Shown here: positions 23,541 through 36,400 of the stretch, piece after piece
Layout: every line of letters starts with the position of its first letter
Numbering within the stretch: position 1 is the first letter of the stretch
Source: Tetrahymena thermophila SB210
Lineage: Eukaryota > Ciliophora > Oligohymenophorea > Hymenostomatida > Tetrahymenidae
DNA: 64,000 bases
Direction of reading: 5' to 3'
Assembly: GCF_000189635.1 (NCBI RefSeq)
Contig: NW_002476169.1
Span: 248,001-312,000 of the forward strand
The notes under the pieces: model-generated
The model's database searches: none
What the model saw: only the letters and a program-made list of their open reading frames with translations
What the model was told of the DNA's origin: nothing
Translations under genes and position numbers: made by a program

Positions 23541-25802
23541 ATGGAGAAGCTTAATTCCTATGATATTTTAGCTAAGTATACTACGGATGTAGAAGATAAT
23601 TTATCTTCTAAAAGAGAAATTAAAATTCAGATAGATCCAGGTTAAAAATTTGGATTTAATGAAGCAGAAAAGCTAGCATTAGAAATATTAGAATTATAAG
23701 ATCTTCAGTCTATTGACTTTAAAATATCAGAAAAAAATAATTTTTGTGGAAAGAGTGTATAATAAATTACCAATTCTTTTTAGCATTTAAAAAATCTCAA
23801 GCAATTATCACTATCAATATATGATAATAACTTTAATAGCGATGCTAGCTTGATGCTTGGATAATCTCTCTCTAATATTCCATTTTTGATTTGCTTAAAA
23901 ATAACTATTGGTCCTTAAAGCTCATTTGGCTAATTTGGAATGTAGGGACTTCTCTAATCATTTAGGACCATGAGGTAGTTAAATTCTTTGGCATTATGTA
24001 TTGGAACAAATGATATACAGTAGTATGGAGCTAAATGTATTGGAGATTCTCTCTAATAGCTAATAAATCTTAAATCTTTGATTTTATAAATAGAAAAAAA
24101 TAATAACATAGGATGCGGAGGTGCAATTGGAATCGCTCAAGGACTTTCATCTTTAAAAAATTTAAATGAGCTTTAATTATCTTTAGGATTTGATAATAGT
24201 ATTAGCTCATTAGGTATGACATCTATAAGCAAAAGCATACAATAAATAAACAATTTAATTAGATTGTCTATATCTATTGGATAAATGAACAATATTAGTA
24301 GGGAAGGTGCGAAATCTTTAGCAGATACTATTAAGTTGTTAAAAAATCTTAATTTTTTAGAGCTTATAATTTATGATAATAATATTGGGCCCGAAGGATC
24401 GAAGGAGATTGGTTTAAGTATTGGAAATTTGAAAAATCTAACAGAATTGTAATTGCAAATTGGAACTAATAACATATCAGACGAAGGAGCATTAGGAATC
24501 GGAATGGGATTACAAAATCTAGATTAGCTTTCATGCTTGAGCCTCAAGATAGGACCGAATAATAACATAGGGCCATCAGGAGCTCAAGGATTAGCTTATG
24601 GATTATAGTATCTAAATAATCTTACAAAACTTAATTTATAAATCGCTTCTAGCAATAACATAGAAAACCAAGGAGCGAATGAAATTGGTAAAAGTATATA
24701 ACTTTTGAGAAAACTCTACTAATTATCAATAAAGATAGGAAATAACAATATAAAAAATGGTTTTCTGATTTTGTTTAAAAACTTAAGATATTTAATCAAC
24801 TTAGAATAATTAGAACTATAAATTGATAGCAAAAATATTATTAATTTGAATGAAATTAAAATACTTACTGAATCTCTAAATTAATTGAAATAATTGCAAT
24901 AAATAGATGTTTAAATCTGTTCCCCAATGGCTTTATATCTGATCATACTAATAAAGGAATTAAGGCTAACTAAATAAAAGTTGTCAATTAAGTATCTTAA
25001 AGATTATAAATACATTGTAAATGATGAATCTAGTAGCAGCAATTTATAATAATAGTCTTATAGCTTATCTCTTTAAATACAAATAGATCAAGAAAGGAGC
25101 TTACCTTAAAGCATAGGGTTATTTGAAGGACTTTCAACCTATACTAATTTAACTTCACTCTCACTTAATTTTGGATATAATAATTGCATATCAGAAGAAG
25201 GTGCTTGCAGCTTGGCTACGTGTATTTCAAAATTTTTAAATTTGAGGTTACTTAATTTATATATAGGAAGCTTCAACAAAGTTAATAAAAAGGGGGCTTC
25301 TAAAATAGGAAATAGTCTCAAATGTTTGAATAATTTGGAATAACTCTAAATTAATTTTGGTGGATTCAATGAAATATAATCTCATGGTTTTAGATCTATT
25401 ATTGATGGGTTTAGTTAGCTTTCTAGCTTAAAACATTTGGAGTATTAAGTTTTCAATCCAAACAACATAAATTCAAAAGACATTAATTATTTAGCATGTG
25501 CTATAAAATCTATGAATCATCTAAACAAGCTACAACTTAGAATTAATGATTACTAAAATATATACGAATCCAATTGTTTAATTGCTTTAGCAGAAAGCAT
25601 ATCTTACCTTTCTTCACTCAGGAGTCTCTCATTCAATTTGAATTAATGGCAGATGTTTGACCCAAATCTTTCTTTTGAATTATGTAGATTCATTTTTGAT
25701 TTACCTTTCTTGCGTTTCTTACAAATAGAAGTGCCCTCCTAATTTAAAAAGTACACATAAAAAATTATTTTCCGCTGCAAAAGGCTAGTTGTTTTAAAAT
25801 GA
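23541..25802 (+). CDS. large intronless leucine-rich-repeat protein, 753 aa
   Basis: One uninterrupted frame runs from ATG (23541) to TGA (25802), with many in-frame TAA/TAG codons read as glutamine; it is the clearest proof of the ciliate code here. After a short polar N-terminus the protein is repeats of the ciliate/NLR-type pattern NNIxxxGAxxIGxSLxxLxNLxxLxLxI, e.g. NNIGPEGSKEIGLSIGNLKN and NNISDEGALGIGMGLQNLDQ. Around 15-18 repeats are visible, some degenerate, ending in FLRFLQIEVP and a basic tail (CKRLVVLK). It should form a curved protein-binding solenoid; the partner is unknown. It is a tandem relative of 21512-23111 but has no introns. Minus-strand ORFs inside it are shadows. Confidence 0.9.
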
Positions 25803-26520
25803 CAATTATACTTTAAATTTATTTGATAAGACTTGAAAAGTAAAAATAAATATTAAATAAAAATTATTAAATGAAGTTTAATTATAATGTTTAAGGGTAT
25901 AATAAAGATAAAAGAGTATCAATCATTTTCTCTTTAAAAATATCTTTGATTAATTTAAAAATATGTATAGTGTATTTATTTATTTATCAAAATATTTTTT
26001 AATTAACTAAATAACAGAAAATCAAAGAAATTCAATATCCATTTTAATTTATTTAATTTTATCTGACAATTATTTAAAGTTTTTAGAATTTCAAAAAAAC
26101 TGGTAAAGCTACTCAAAAAATATATCTTAATTTGAATACATTTGAAATAAAATATTTACATTAGTCTAATTTATAATTTAAAATTTCTTTTAATAAGCTG
26201 AAAATTTTATTAATTAAATGAGGAAATTAAATTAAATTAAAAAATAAATTTTAAATTTAGAAAAATAGAAAAAAATAGTTTTTTTAATAATAAATTCTAC
26301 TTGTATTTGAATAATTAGTAATATAGTAACATATAACAAGTAAGGTAATTAATTAATAATTTTATTTACATAATTTTATTGGTTTTTAATAGAATAAATT
26401 ATATTGATTGTAAGATATAAATAAATTAACTTTTAGAAATAAAACCATCATTATTCTTTCTATTCATCAATAATTTCACAAATTTTTATTTATTTATTTT
26501 GATATAAACAAATTACAAGC
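25803..26520. other. convergent intergenic spacer
   Basis: About 720 bp of very AT-rich DNA between the LRR gene and the convergent minus-strand membrane-protein gene. No feature was recognised beyond poly-A/T tracts. Confidence 0.6.
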
Positions 26521-29232
26521 TCAATCCTCTTTATATGATTCATTTTTTGATTAGGAATTTGGCTTATTTAGTAATTTTTCTTTTAATATTTCGTATTCCT
26601 TTTTTTCTTGCTCATAATTGTTTTTCATTTAATTAATTGAGTTAATCCAAATATCTTTATGGCTTTAGCTAATCCATGAACTTTCAATACCTTCAACTGT
26701 AGGTCTAGGGAAACCTCCTCCCCAATTCTAAGCCCTATTATTTATTTAATTTCATTTAGAAAATAAAAAATAAAAACTTAGTTATTACCTCCTATTGTAG
26801 AATAAGTCAAAGTTTTCTCTTAAAAACATTACAGGATTATTTGTGTGCAGAAGTTATCTTGGATTTTTACTTATGATTAGATCTATCAAAATCCTTAAGA
26901 AATCGTCTCTTCCCAAAAGTTGATGGATTTAGATTAATCTTATTTCAAGTAGTAGCAACTTTTTATTTTTATAATAATTTAATTATACTGATATATTAAA
27001 TAAACAAAAATATGTATTAATTTTAAAATTCATTAGCAATCTGCATTGATCTGATACAAATTATTCATTAAGCTTAAATTAAAATTTTTATTTGTAGAAA
27101 TTATTTTAATTTTAGATTATGGATTAAAGTATTTACTTAATCTACTTCAAGATCTTGGGAAAAGTAAGACTTAACTAATTCAATTAGAGAAGCAAATTCA
27201 GTCCAATTTTTCTTGTGATTAACACCAGAGTAATTTGCATAATTAGCAAAAAAAAGCAAGAATATAGCTATCAGTGTGTTTGTGGCAATACTAGGAGCTT
27301 GGTTTGTAAATGTTGAAGCAAAAATAATTATCAGAAATTCAGTAAGGAGTTTTATAAAAAAGTAAACTCCTTAAGTATGATTTTAGAGAATTCTGTTAAA
27401 AAAGAATGGTTTAACTAGCTAAAATAAAGAGGCTACTATAAACATTACATATAAATTATCTTAGTCTACAAAGTATGGTTTAACTTAAGTCATAGATAGC
27501 TTTTTATTTAAATATAAAAATTAATTTTAAAAATTTTTAAAGAAATAATAAATATATTTATTAAATACTTCATAATTCTAGTAGATGGCATAATAAAATT
27601 CGAGGTTGAAATAAGAAGCAAAGAAAGATAAAATAAGTAAGAAGAGATTGTATATTGAATAGAGTTCTACAGTCTTCTAAATATCAATGTTGAAGTTTTC
27701 GTTGTCATAAATCATAGAATCAAAAATGCTATCAATTTTTGTGAGGAGCATATCATCTTTATCATGAAAGTAGTGAGCATTAAACTTCATTTCTAAATAA
27801 TCCTTCAAAAATTCCTCCAAGTATTGTCTTTCATTTTCCTCTTTATTTAAATTTCCATAGTTTTATTTTTAAAAATTAAAAACTCAATAAACTAATTTTT
27901 ACCCTGTTTTAACATATTTTCTACCTCCCACTTCTTCAAATCTTTGAAATTAGTTTCTTCTCTCCTTTTTATATATTTATTCATTAAATTCTCATCTAGA
28001 TTTAAAACAGTATCTAGTTCTTCAGCGTTTAGAGCTCCGTAGCCTAAGTAATATCTTTATTTTAAAACAAATTCCTATTATTTCTTTAAAAATTTTTGAT
28101 GTTTTAATTTACTAAAATTTAGGACGAGTAAAATATTTTGGCAGCTCTACTAATTAATTCACTTTCACAGTATTATTACCCACTAACTTTCTAAAATTTA
28201 CAATTTTACTTTCTAAATAGGGATCTCTTTCCCCTGTCTCAAATCTGAGATCCTCATAATTAGGGTCCAACTTTTTTATCAATTAAAATCTTTTGTACAA
28301 AATAGATTCCTTTTTCAATAACTTTGGCTTGTCGTCATCTCCACTAACATAATCTTTATAGTAATTAGTAATATCACCACCCTTAACATAATTTAAAGCC
28401 CCAATAGGAATATTTTAACTTTATATTATATAAAACAAATAAATAAGTATACTTTATAAGTAAATTATTTTATTAATTATTTCATATTTTCTTTATTTAT
28501 TTAAGTGATAAAAGTATTGTTTTTCATAAAACTTTTTTTGTCCCCTAACTTTAAATTGTATTTAAAATTCTCACAAAAGTAACACAATATAATAATGTAG
28601 TTAGTTTACTTGTAAAGCGATTTATCTTTAAGCTTATAGTAATGGCCTCTTTTTAATATAAATCTTTTACTCAGAACAGATCCTAATAAAAAAAGAAATT
28701 TGCTGAAGAAAGTAATAAGAGGTCCTTCCCATCCAGATTCAGTAGATACAGATATTTTAGAAGAAGGACTAGATCTTGATAGGACAAGAAGTTCATTTAC
28801 ACAAAGACTTGCAACTGAAAGCAACACAGTAAGAATATAGTGGGAGTAAAGCATTCTGTTTAAAATGAATTTACTTAGTAAAGGTAATACTAAACACTCT
28901 GTGATTCCTCCAATGATTATATATCTTATTAATGTTAGATGAGAGTATTTTAATGCAGTCACTGATAAAATTTAAGAAAATCCATATAAGAGTGAAAGTA
29001 TAATATATTAGTTAATGTCAAGATAAAATATAGAGCCTCTACCATTATAGTCCTTTACAAATTTTAAAATGGTAAAAAATCCTATTATCGCAAGAGGAGC
29101 GGATATTATTATAAGTCCTAAATAGGGATATTAATAATTTTATGTGATTGTATATTTTATGAAAGCCATTCCAATCTAAGTGGTTGTCAGTAAAAATAGA
29201 AAATAGTCTATTCCATCTTATATAATCTTCAT
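26521..29232 (-). CDS. multi-pass membrane protein of unknown family
   Basis: The start ATG (29232) follows an in-frame TGA, and the stop is TGA at 26521. Exons read as 29232-28610, 28418-about 28113, 28074-27903, 27840-27570, 27499-27137, 26958-26790 and 26734-26521. About five hydrophobic helices precede a polar Ser-rich loop (LSRSSPSSKISV) in exon 1. A long charged middle follows (LNYVKGGDITNYYKDYV, RYYLGYGALNAEELD). A second helix cluster comes in exons 4-5 (NLFLLILSFFASYF, FLIIIFASTF, LIAIFLLFFANYA). The tail has a striking NWGGGFPRPTVEGIESSW motif, then a coiled Lys/Glu stretch. I do not recognise the family. The junction 28113/28074 leaves a one-base frame mismatch, so exon 2 has a misjudged edge or the sequence has an error or frameshift. 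Confidence 0.65.
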
Positions 29233-30134
29233 CTTTAAATATTCTTCTTGTCAGTAAAATTAATTAATAAATGGCTTTGCTTAAACCTAGCTTTATTTAT
29301 TTTAGGATAGATATATTCTCTTTTTTCTACCTTCCAATATAATAAGTTAATATCTCAAATACTAATTAATATTGAATTATGAAATTAGAGGTATTAATGA
29401 ATGAAGTGATATCTAATTTAAAAGTATTAATCAACTGCAATCAATCAATGAACAATCATGTGTTTTAATTATTTTTAATTAATTGTATATTTTGGTTGTT
29501 TAGTTAGTCTAATACTGTATTCTTAGCCATAATTTTAAATTTAAATTATTCAACCAAGTTATTTATTTATTTACTAAAAAATTAACACGATAAAAATATT
29601 TTTATTTTTTAAAAATAAATTTTAATTGAAATAAGACACTTTTTTTAATAAAAAGGAATACATTTTTAATTACTTTTTAGCATCTCTTTATAATTATAAT
29701 TTTAATTTAATTAATTTAAATCTTTTAAAATTTTTACTACTCAAGCATACATTTGGTTTAATTTTTTAGAAATGATTTTCAAAATAATTAACTATTAAGT
29801 TTAATAAAACAAATAAATAGAATTTAAGTATGAATAAATAATCTTTATTTAGTTATAAATACTAATTAATTATTTATACTTTTATAAAATAGATGCCAAA
29901 TAAATAAAAGGTATGGCTACGAATAAAAATATAAATCAACTATTAAATAAATAATCTCCATTAAAAATATATAATTTTTTTGCTTGATGGAAATATTTAT
30001 TAGATTCATTGATTTTATCTATGTTATTGTTAAAATTTTAGAATTTATTAATTCAAAGTAATTACACTTCGATATTAAAATTATAAAAAAAGTAATACTT
30101 TCGATTTCATTTGTTCTGTGAGCAAATAGGCAAA
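29233..30134. other. divergent intergenic/promoter region
   Basis: About 900 bp between the starts of the membrane-protein gene (-) and the GSK3 gene (+). It is AT-rich and must hold both promoters. No motif or RNA gene was recognised. Confidence 0.55.
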
Positions 30135-32290
30135 ATGCTAAGTTAGACTGTGCCTCTTTCAAGTGTTTTAGTAAATTTATAAACAGATTTAAAAGACTGC
30201 TGATTTATAATAATTAAACAATTCATTATATAGGAAGTTCTTCCTTAGTAACGAGTAAATGCCTTGTAACAGTATGCATTTGGTGAAAGTCCTCAAAAAA
30301 CTAAAAGAAGCAACAAAACATAAGATAGAGTATCTTTATTTAATGGAAGTGCTTCTATAATGATGACAACTATACAATCGAAGGCAGATACCTTACCTCC
30401 TATTGATTAATACAGCAAATATAGATAAAATACTCAGGCAAGTAATAGTAAATCACCATAAGCAAAAAATAAAAAATACAATTATGGAGGAGGAGGAGAT
30501 TTTTTTACTTAAAAAATATCTAAAAAATAACCTTCTCTACACACATAATAATCTAATTCAACTTATAATCAATTAAGATCTTCTTCTCTAACCAACAGAG
30601 TAAACAACTTAAAAAAATTGATAAGATTATGAAAATCATTTTTTTAAAAAATACAGTTCAATAAAACGCCAAGCAGACTTTTCAACATTAATTAAAATTT
30701 AGATATTGATGAAAATAACAAAATAGGACAAGGAAATTTTGGTGTTGTATTTAAGGTAAATAAATGCTAAAATCTTATTAGAATTTATTTATAAACTTAA
30801 TGACGATTCATTAGCTTGAAATAAACATTTTGTTTGATTATTATACATTTTGAGTAACGAGAGTGTTACTTTTGTAGTTATCAATCAATACTCAAGCAAG
30901 CAAGAGATGAAGATATTAAATTAGCTTATTTTTTATCAGAAATGAAATTTATAATCAAATTTATAAAAATTTTAATTTTAGGCTGAATTTAAAGATACAA
31001 AAGAAGAGGTTGCCGTTAAAAGAGTTCTTTAAGATAAAAATTTTAAGAATAGGGAGCTACAAATAATGTAGGAAGTAGCTCATCACCCCAATATAGTTCA
31101 ACTAAAATACAGTTTTTATTCTTTTGGAGAAGAGGTATGAGAATGTGTTTATTTATTAAATCTTTGGTTTTTCAATTTTAAAATAAAAATGAAAATGCGA
31201 TTTCATTTTTACTTATTTCTTAATCAATAAAAACAGGAAGATGATGTTTATTTAAACTTAATCATGGAATACGTTCCATCCAATTTAACAAAGATGATCA
31301 AATACTACCACAGAAAAAAATTAAAATAATTTGAATAGAGAGAATAGTTTCCTAATATTTTGATAAAATTATATCTTTATTAAGCTTTTAGAGCTCTTGC
31401 CTATTTGAATGGATTGAATATAGCTCATAGAGATATTAAACCATCAAATATTTTAATTAACCATAGGACTCATCAACTTAAATTTTGCGATTTTGGATCA
31501 GCAAAAAAACTTTCAAGAGGTGAATCTAACATATCTTATATTTGTAGCAGGTATTGTCTTAAATAACTTACAAAAATATTATGCTTGGAAATATTTTAAT
31601 TTACTTATTAACTTGAATTAAAACTAGGTTTTATAGAGCCCCTGAATTGATGTTGGGTGCTTCAAATTATACCACAAGTGTAGATGTTTGGTCACTAGGT
31701 TGTGTAGTAGCAGAGATGCTCTTAGGAGAACCCCTATTTAAAGGAAATTCCAGTTTAGACTAATTAGTAGAAGTTATGAAAGTACTCGGTGCACCTTCAC
31801 CAGAATAAATTAGAGAAATGAATCCAGAACACAAGTTATTGAAATATCCTCCAATTAATAAAATGCCTTTATCTAAAGTAATTTATTAATAAAATAGTAA
31901 AAAATAAGTTTGATTTGTCTTTTTATAAAAAATTAGGTTTTTGAAAGTGTCTTAATTAATAGAGATCTATTAGATTTGCTAGAATAAATGCTAGTCTATG
32001 AACCATCTAAAAGGATTAAGCCTTTAAAAGCTTTATTACATCCCTATTTTAATGAATTAAGAATAGAGCATTGCCGGATAAATGGAAAGAGACTTCCACC
32101 TTTATTCGACTTTTTAGAAGGTAAAATTTAATAAGTCAAATAAGTTAATTCATTTTTAATAAATTTCATAAAAGAGGAATTATCAGAGTCGTAGGATAAA
32201 CAATTGACTTTTTAGTTATTGACCCCTAAGTGGTATTAGCTTTTAAAGTAAGCAGGAGAAGACAAAAATCATTTCAATTAAGAATACTGA
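30135..32290 (+). CDS. GSK3/shaggy-family Ser/Thr protein kinase, 505 aa
   Basis: Eight exons (30135-30170, 30234-30599, 30657-30755, 30982-31134, 31237-31550, 31628-31877, 31937-32120, 32175-32290) give 1,518 in-frame nt. A Ser/Gln-rich N-terminal extension of about 140 residues precedes the kinase core. The core shows the glycine loop GQGNFGVVF, the ATP lysine in VAVKRVLQD, NRELQIM, the catalytic [15 protein letters not shown] and the GSK3-specific activation loop [23 protein letters not shown] follows in the C-lobe. The three basic residues that bind a primed phosphate in GSK3 (Arg of NRE, Arg of HRD, Lys of GSAKK) are present, as is the activation-loop Tyr, so it should prefer primed substrates. 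GSK3 kinases act in development, metabolism and ciliary signalling; the target here is unknown. KPSNIL replaces the usual KPQNLL. Confidence 0.92.
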
Positions 32291-33460
32291 AAATAAAGTA
32301 TAAAAACACGAAAAAAACCAAAAATTGTATTTAAAGTAAATAAATACTAAATAATAATAATCTTAAATAAATATCTTAAAATCTTGAACTATTTTATTTT
32401 AATTAAATTAATTTAAAAATTATCTAACTATTTTATTCATATTTAAATTAATTTTATATAAACTTATATTTATTTTGTATTTCCAGTTTTAATTTGTAAA
32501 TTATAAAACTTAATCTACATTTTTAATGTTTTTAATTTTCATTTATTTGTTCATCTCTTAAGGTGAATAATTTTAATAACTAATTTTATTTAAATATTAT
32601 ATATTAAATGTAAAGGCTGATGCTTAAATAATCTACTTTTACTTTTAGGGATACAAAAATAAAATTTTATTTTTTGAAAGCAAACGATTTTAAGTAACAA
32701 AAACTTTAAGCAAGTTTTCATTTGACTTTCGAACAAAATTATATTTTTTTTAACTTTTAAAAAAATAAAAAAATAAATTTCCAAAATTAAATTCAATTAA
32801 ATTGAAAATTTTATATTTTTTAATATTTATCTGTTTTAGTATATTAATTTTATTAATTATTCAAATAATTTAACCTTTACAGATATTAAATAGAGTAAGT
32901 TATCAAGAATTTGAGATATAAATTACATTTAAAGAAAATATGTAATCTAGAACCAAAAAAAAAAATTTAGTATTTTTGACAATTAAAGAGGTAGTATGAA
33001 TATCATATTTTGGATTACTGTTATGAAAAAATAGTAAGGTAGGGAATTCTAGCCTTAAATATTTTTTTGAAGTAAAAAACAATAATAGTTACTAATTATA
33101 ATAAAAATTTTGTTTTTATTAAAAAAAACTTTATATCAACAGAATTTATTGTAAAGATTAATTAGTATAAAAACTAGAAAAATTAATAACTGTGGTATTT
33201 AATTGATAAAAAGAAAGTAAAAAACTTAATATATGTTTAATTATAATAAAACAAGTCTAAGTTAGTATTAAATTTTGAATTAAAAAATTTGCTTAAAAAA
33301 ACTATTATTTTTTCAGAAAAGCAAATAAATATTACCATATTGTAAATATTAATCTTTAGCTGATATAGCGTAAAGTAATTTGTTTAGGTATTTTCATAGA
33401 AAAAGCATTTAGAGACCATTTTTAGACTTAAGTTAATTTATTTTTTGAGGTTAAATATTA
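32291..33460. other. intergenic region
   Basis: About 1.2 kb of AT-rich DNA between two plus-strand genes. A minus-strand ORF at 32590-32796 is Lys/Phe/Ile-rich noise without codon bias. Nothing else was recognised. Confidence 0.6.
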
Positions 33461-36400
33461 ATGGAAGCTGATCAATTCATAAAATGCTAGCATAACAACA
33501 TTAGAATGTCTTTAAAGCATTAGAGTGGTAATAGCAAATAGAAGATTGAAATGCATAAAGATTTACCTGAAAAGAAAAGCATAAAAGAGAAGCTAGTAGA
33601 TTTTTATTTTACAGAATTTGATTCTATTACGAAAAGATACAAAAGAGGAAAGCTTGTTTCATTTTTGATATTTAGCTTATTTCAGCTTCAATAAATTTCT
33701 TTGCTTTATAATAAGTAAGTGCAAGATTTAATTAACAGTAGTAGCAGTTAAAATATTCCTTAGCAGTTCTTTTCGATACTTTCTTATTCTAGAATTGACC
33801 CTCTCATTAATGATTTAATCAATTTGAATAGTGTTTAAGCAAATGTAAATGTAGCTCACCTCTCAAAGTATATCACTCTGATATGTTTTCTTCTATTTAG
33901 CTTACTTTTTTTAATTCACATGACAATAAGATTGATATTCTACTTAATATACAATGAACACTAAACAGTTGAGTCTCATTTGAGAGTGTTGCATTAGAAT
34001 TCAAATGGTTAAACTCAAAATTAAAATGAAACAAATTCTTTAAGTACTTACAGAATAAAATAAAATATTACATTTTTATTTGATAATATTGCTTCAGTAT
34101 ATTATTAGTTAGTCCTATTTGTTTTTTACATCCCATCTGTGTAAATATTTTCAGAAATTTATAATGATAAATTAATGGGCTATGGATTTGCTTTAGCATG
34201 CTTAAGCTTTTTCAATCTGGTTATTTAGCTACTTATAGTTTTTATTTATATTTTGCATGATTATGACTATGAAATTTAATTCTAAGACCATCTTAGTAAG
34301 AGAGACTCTTTATGGTCATTTTATCATTTATTTGCAAAGGGTGTAATGGCTACATTTTATAATACTTCTTGGGGCTTAGGTATTTCCACAATTCATTGGG
34401 TCTTAAAGGTAAAGATCAAATATTTTTATTTTCTCTTTTATCTTAACCTTAAATTTTTCTCTTTTATCTTAAGCTTGAATTTTTCTCTTTGAAGAATAAA
34501 TAAATAGCTTTGTTACTTAAAAATACTTAAAGTATTCAATAATTAAGTACTTTTTTGAAAATAGTAAGGTAGAAGGAATAATAGCAAAAATTCAAAATAG
34601 GATATGTTAATTAAATAAAAATTTGCAATTAAAAGTAGGGATGATTTTGAGAGAAATTAAGGATTTTTTTTTTATTTGCTTTATTAGCCAATTTTAATTT
34701 GATTCTAGCGTCCTAAAACTTCATTCACAAATTTCAATTAAATTTGTTAATTTTTTGTAATCAAATACTGACTAATTCAATCCAATTAATTAAAGCCTAT
34801 TCTCAATCATATAAAAAATTGAATTCTCAAAGAAAGTAACTGAATTCATATTGGCAACCCAAACTACTAAGAAATCAAAATAAATATATTTTTGCACTAT
34901 TTAGGAATCAGAATACTTAAAAAGAAAAGGAAATTTATATTTCTTTAAAATAGAACAATTTATTTTCAAAAGAGAAAAACGGGTAAAATATATCGCAATA
35001 GCAAAAAGGAAATATGTAACCTCGATTTAGATTAATTAAATAAAAGTATCATCATTCATAAATTTAAATTTTGATAACTTTCTAATTTAGTAAAAATTCA
35101 CTAGCTAAATAATTTTTTGTTAGTTTTTTTGTTACTTCAAAAACAAAGAAAATTTATCAAAATTCAAAAGTGATTAATAGTTTTAAACCTTAATTTTGTG
35201 AAACCTAATTCATTTTTAAAAAAATTCTATATTACCCTAATTTTAAAATTTGTTATTATAGCTTATTGAAGTAATTGAGATTTTTTTTGAGTTTCCCTAT
35301 CATGACGAGCTTATTCGAAAGTGGAACTGTCTTTATTTAATTTGCCATTTTACATTTTCTTTTGTTGCTTATCTCTACATCTTTCTTAAATTGAGATACA
35401 GTTGTAATATTTCTATCATATATTTAGTTGCTATACCAATAGCAATGCTATTTGGTGAGCTCATTTATGTAGGAATGCAAAATAGGATTAAACATGTATA
35501 TAAAAACAGCAAAAATCCTGCTCATGTTGATTTATATATTAGATATCTTAATAAGCTATTTGATATGGAATATAATAAATATACTCAATTAAAATATGGT
35601 GTAGACTTTGAATCTTTATATACAAACCATATTACTTCTTGCAATGATTTGAGATGTTTTTGCTCTGACTTTTAATACAAACCCTTTAAATGGGAAAATT
35701 TTATTTAAAGTGATGATCGTTCTCTCTTTCTGTAAGGTTATATAGTAAACTTATTCGAAAGATAGGCATCGTTTATTTAAAACAAGAAGGATAGTTAGAC
35801 AAATAAATTAAGATTTACATATCTTCAATTTTTGATTGAGAATATACATAATCCTACTAAGGCTTTTACATAAATTATTTCTAGTCTTTGTGAAAATAAT
35901 ATATTTTCAATTAAAGAATAATATGTTTTGCATATCATTATGCGCAGATGTTTGAACTCCTATCGCTAGTTTTTTGTAGATAGTATTTATTAAAATTAAA
36001 GACTTCCTATGCTAACAGTAATATCTTTTGATTACATATTAGAGAGCAGCTTTAATTTGTTTAAGGAAATTCTTTATTCTGTCAGAGAATTTTATAATTT
36101 TCTCTCTTAAGATTTAATAAATTTAGAAGTAGCTAATAGTATTTCCTAAAGGATCATCACTAAACGATATATTTTAGAGCAGGTAAAATTATATTTTATT
36201 TTTATATGATAAATAATTAAAAACCGTAAGTTAATTTTTTAGGTTTTAATTACTTTAATTTCTTCAAACCCCAAAAGTAACTTAAAGGAAAATAAATATT
36301 TTTTTTAACTTAATAATCATGAAAATTTAAATATTTAGAATTGTAATATTAAATAAAACAAAATAAGAGGAATTACAAGTGTAAATCAAAAAATTTCTAA

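Noticed and set aside
25139..25321. 60-aa minus-strand ORF
   Set aside because: Antisense shadow of LRR repeats in the intronless gene.
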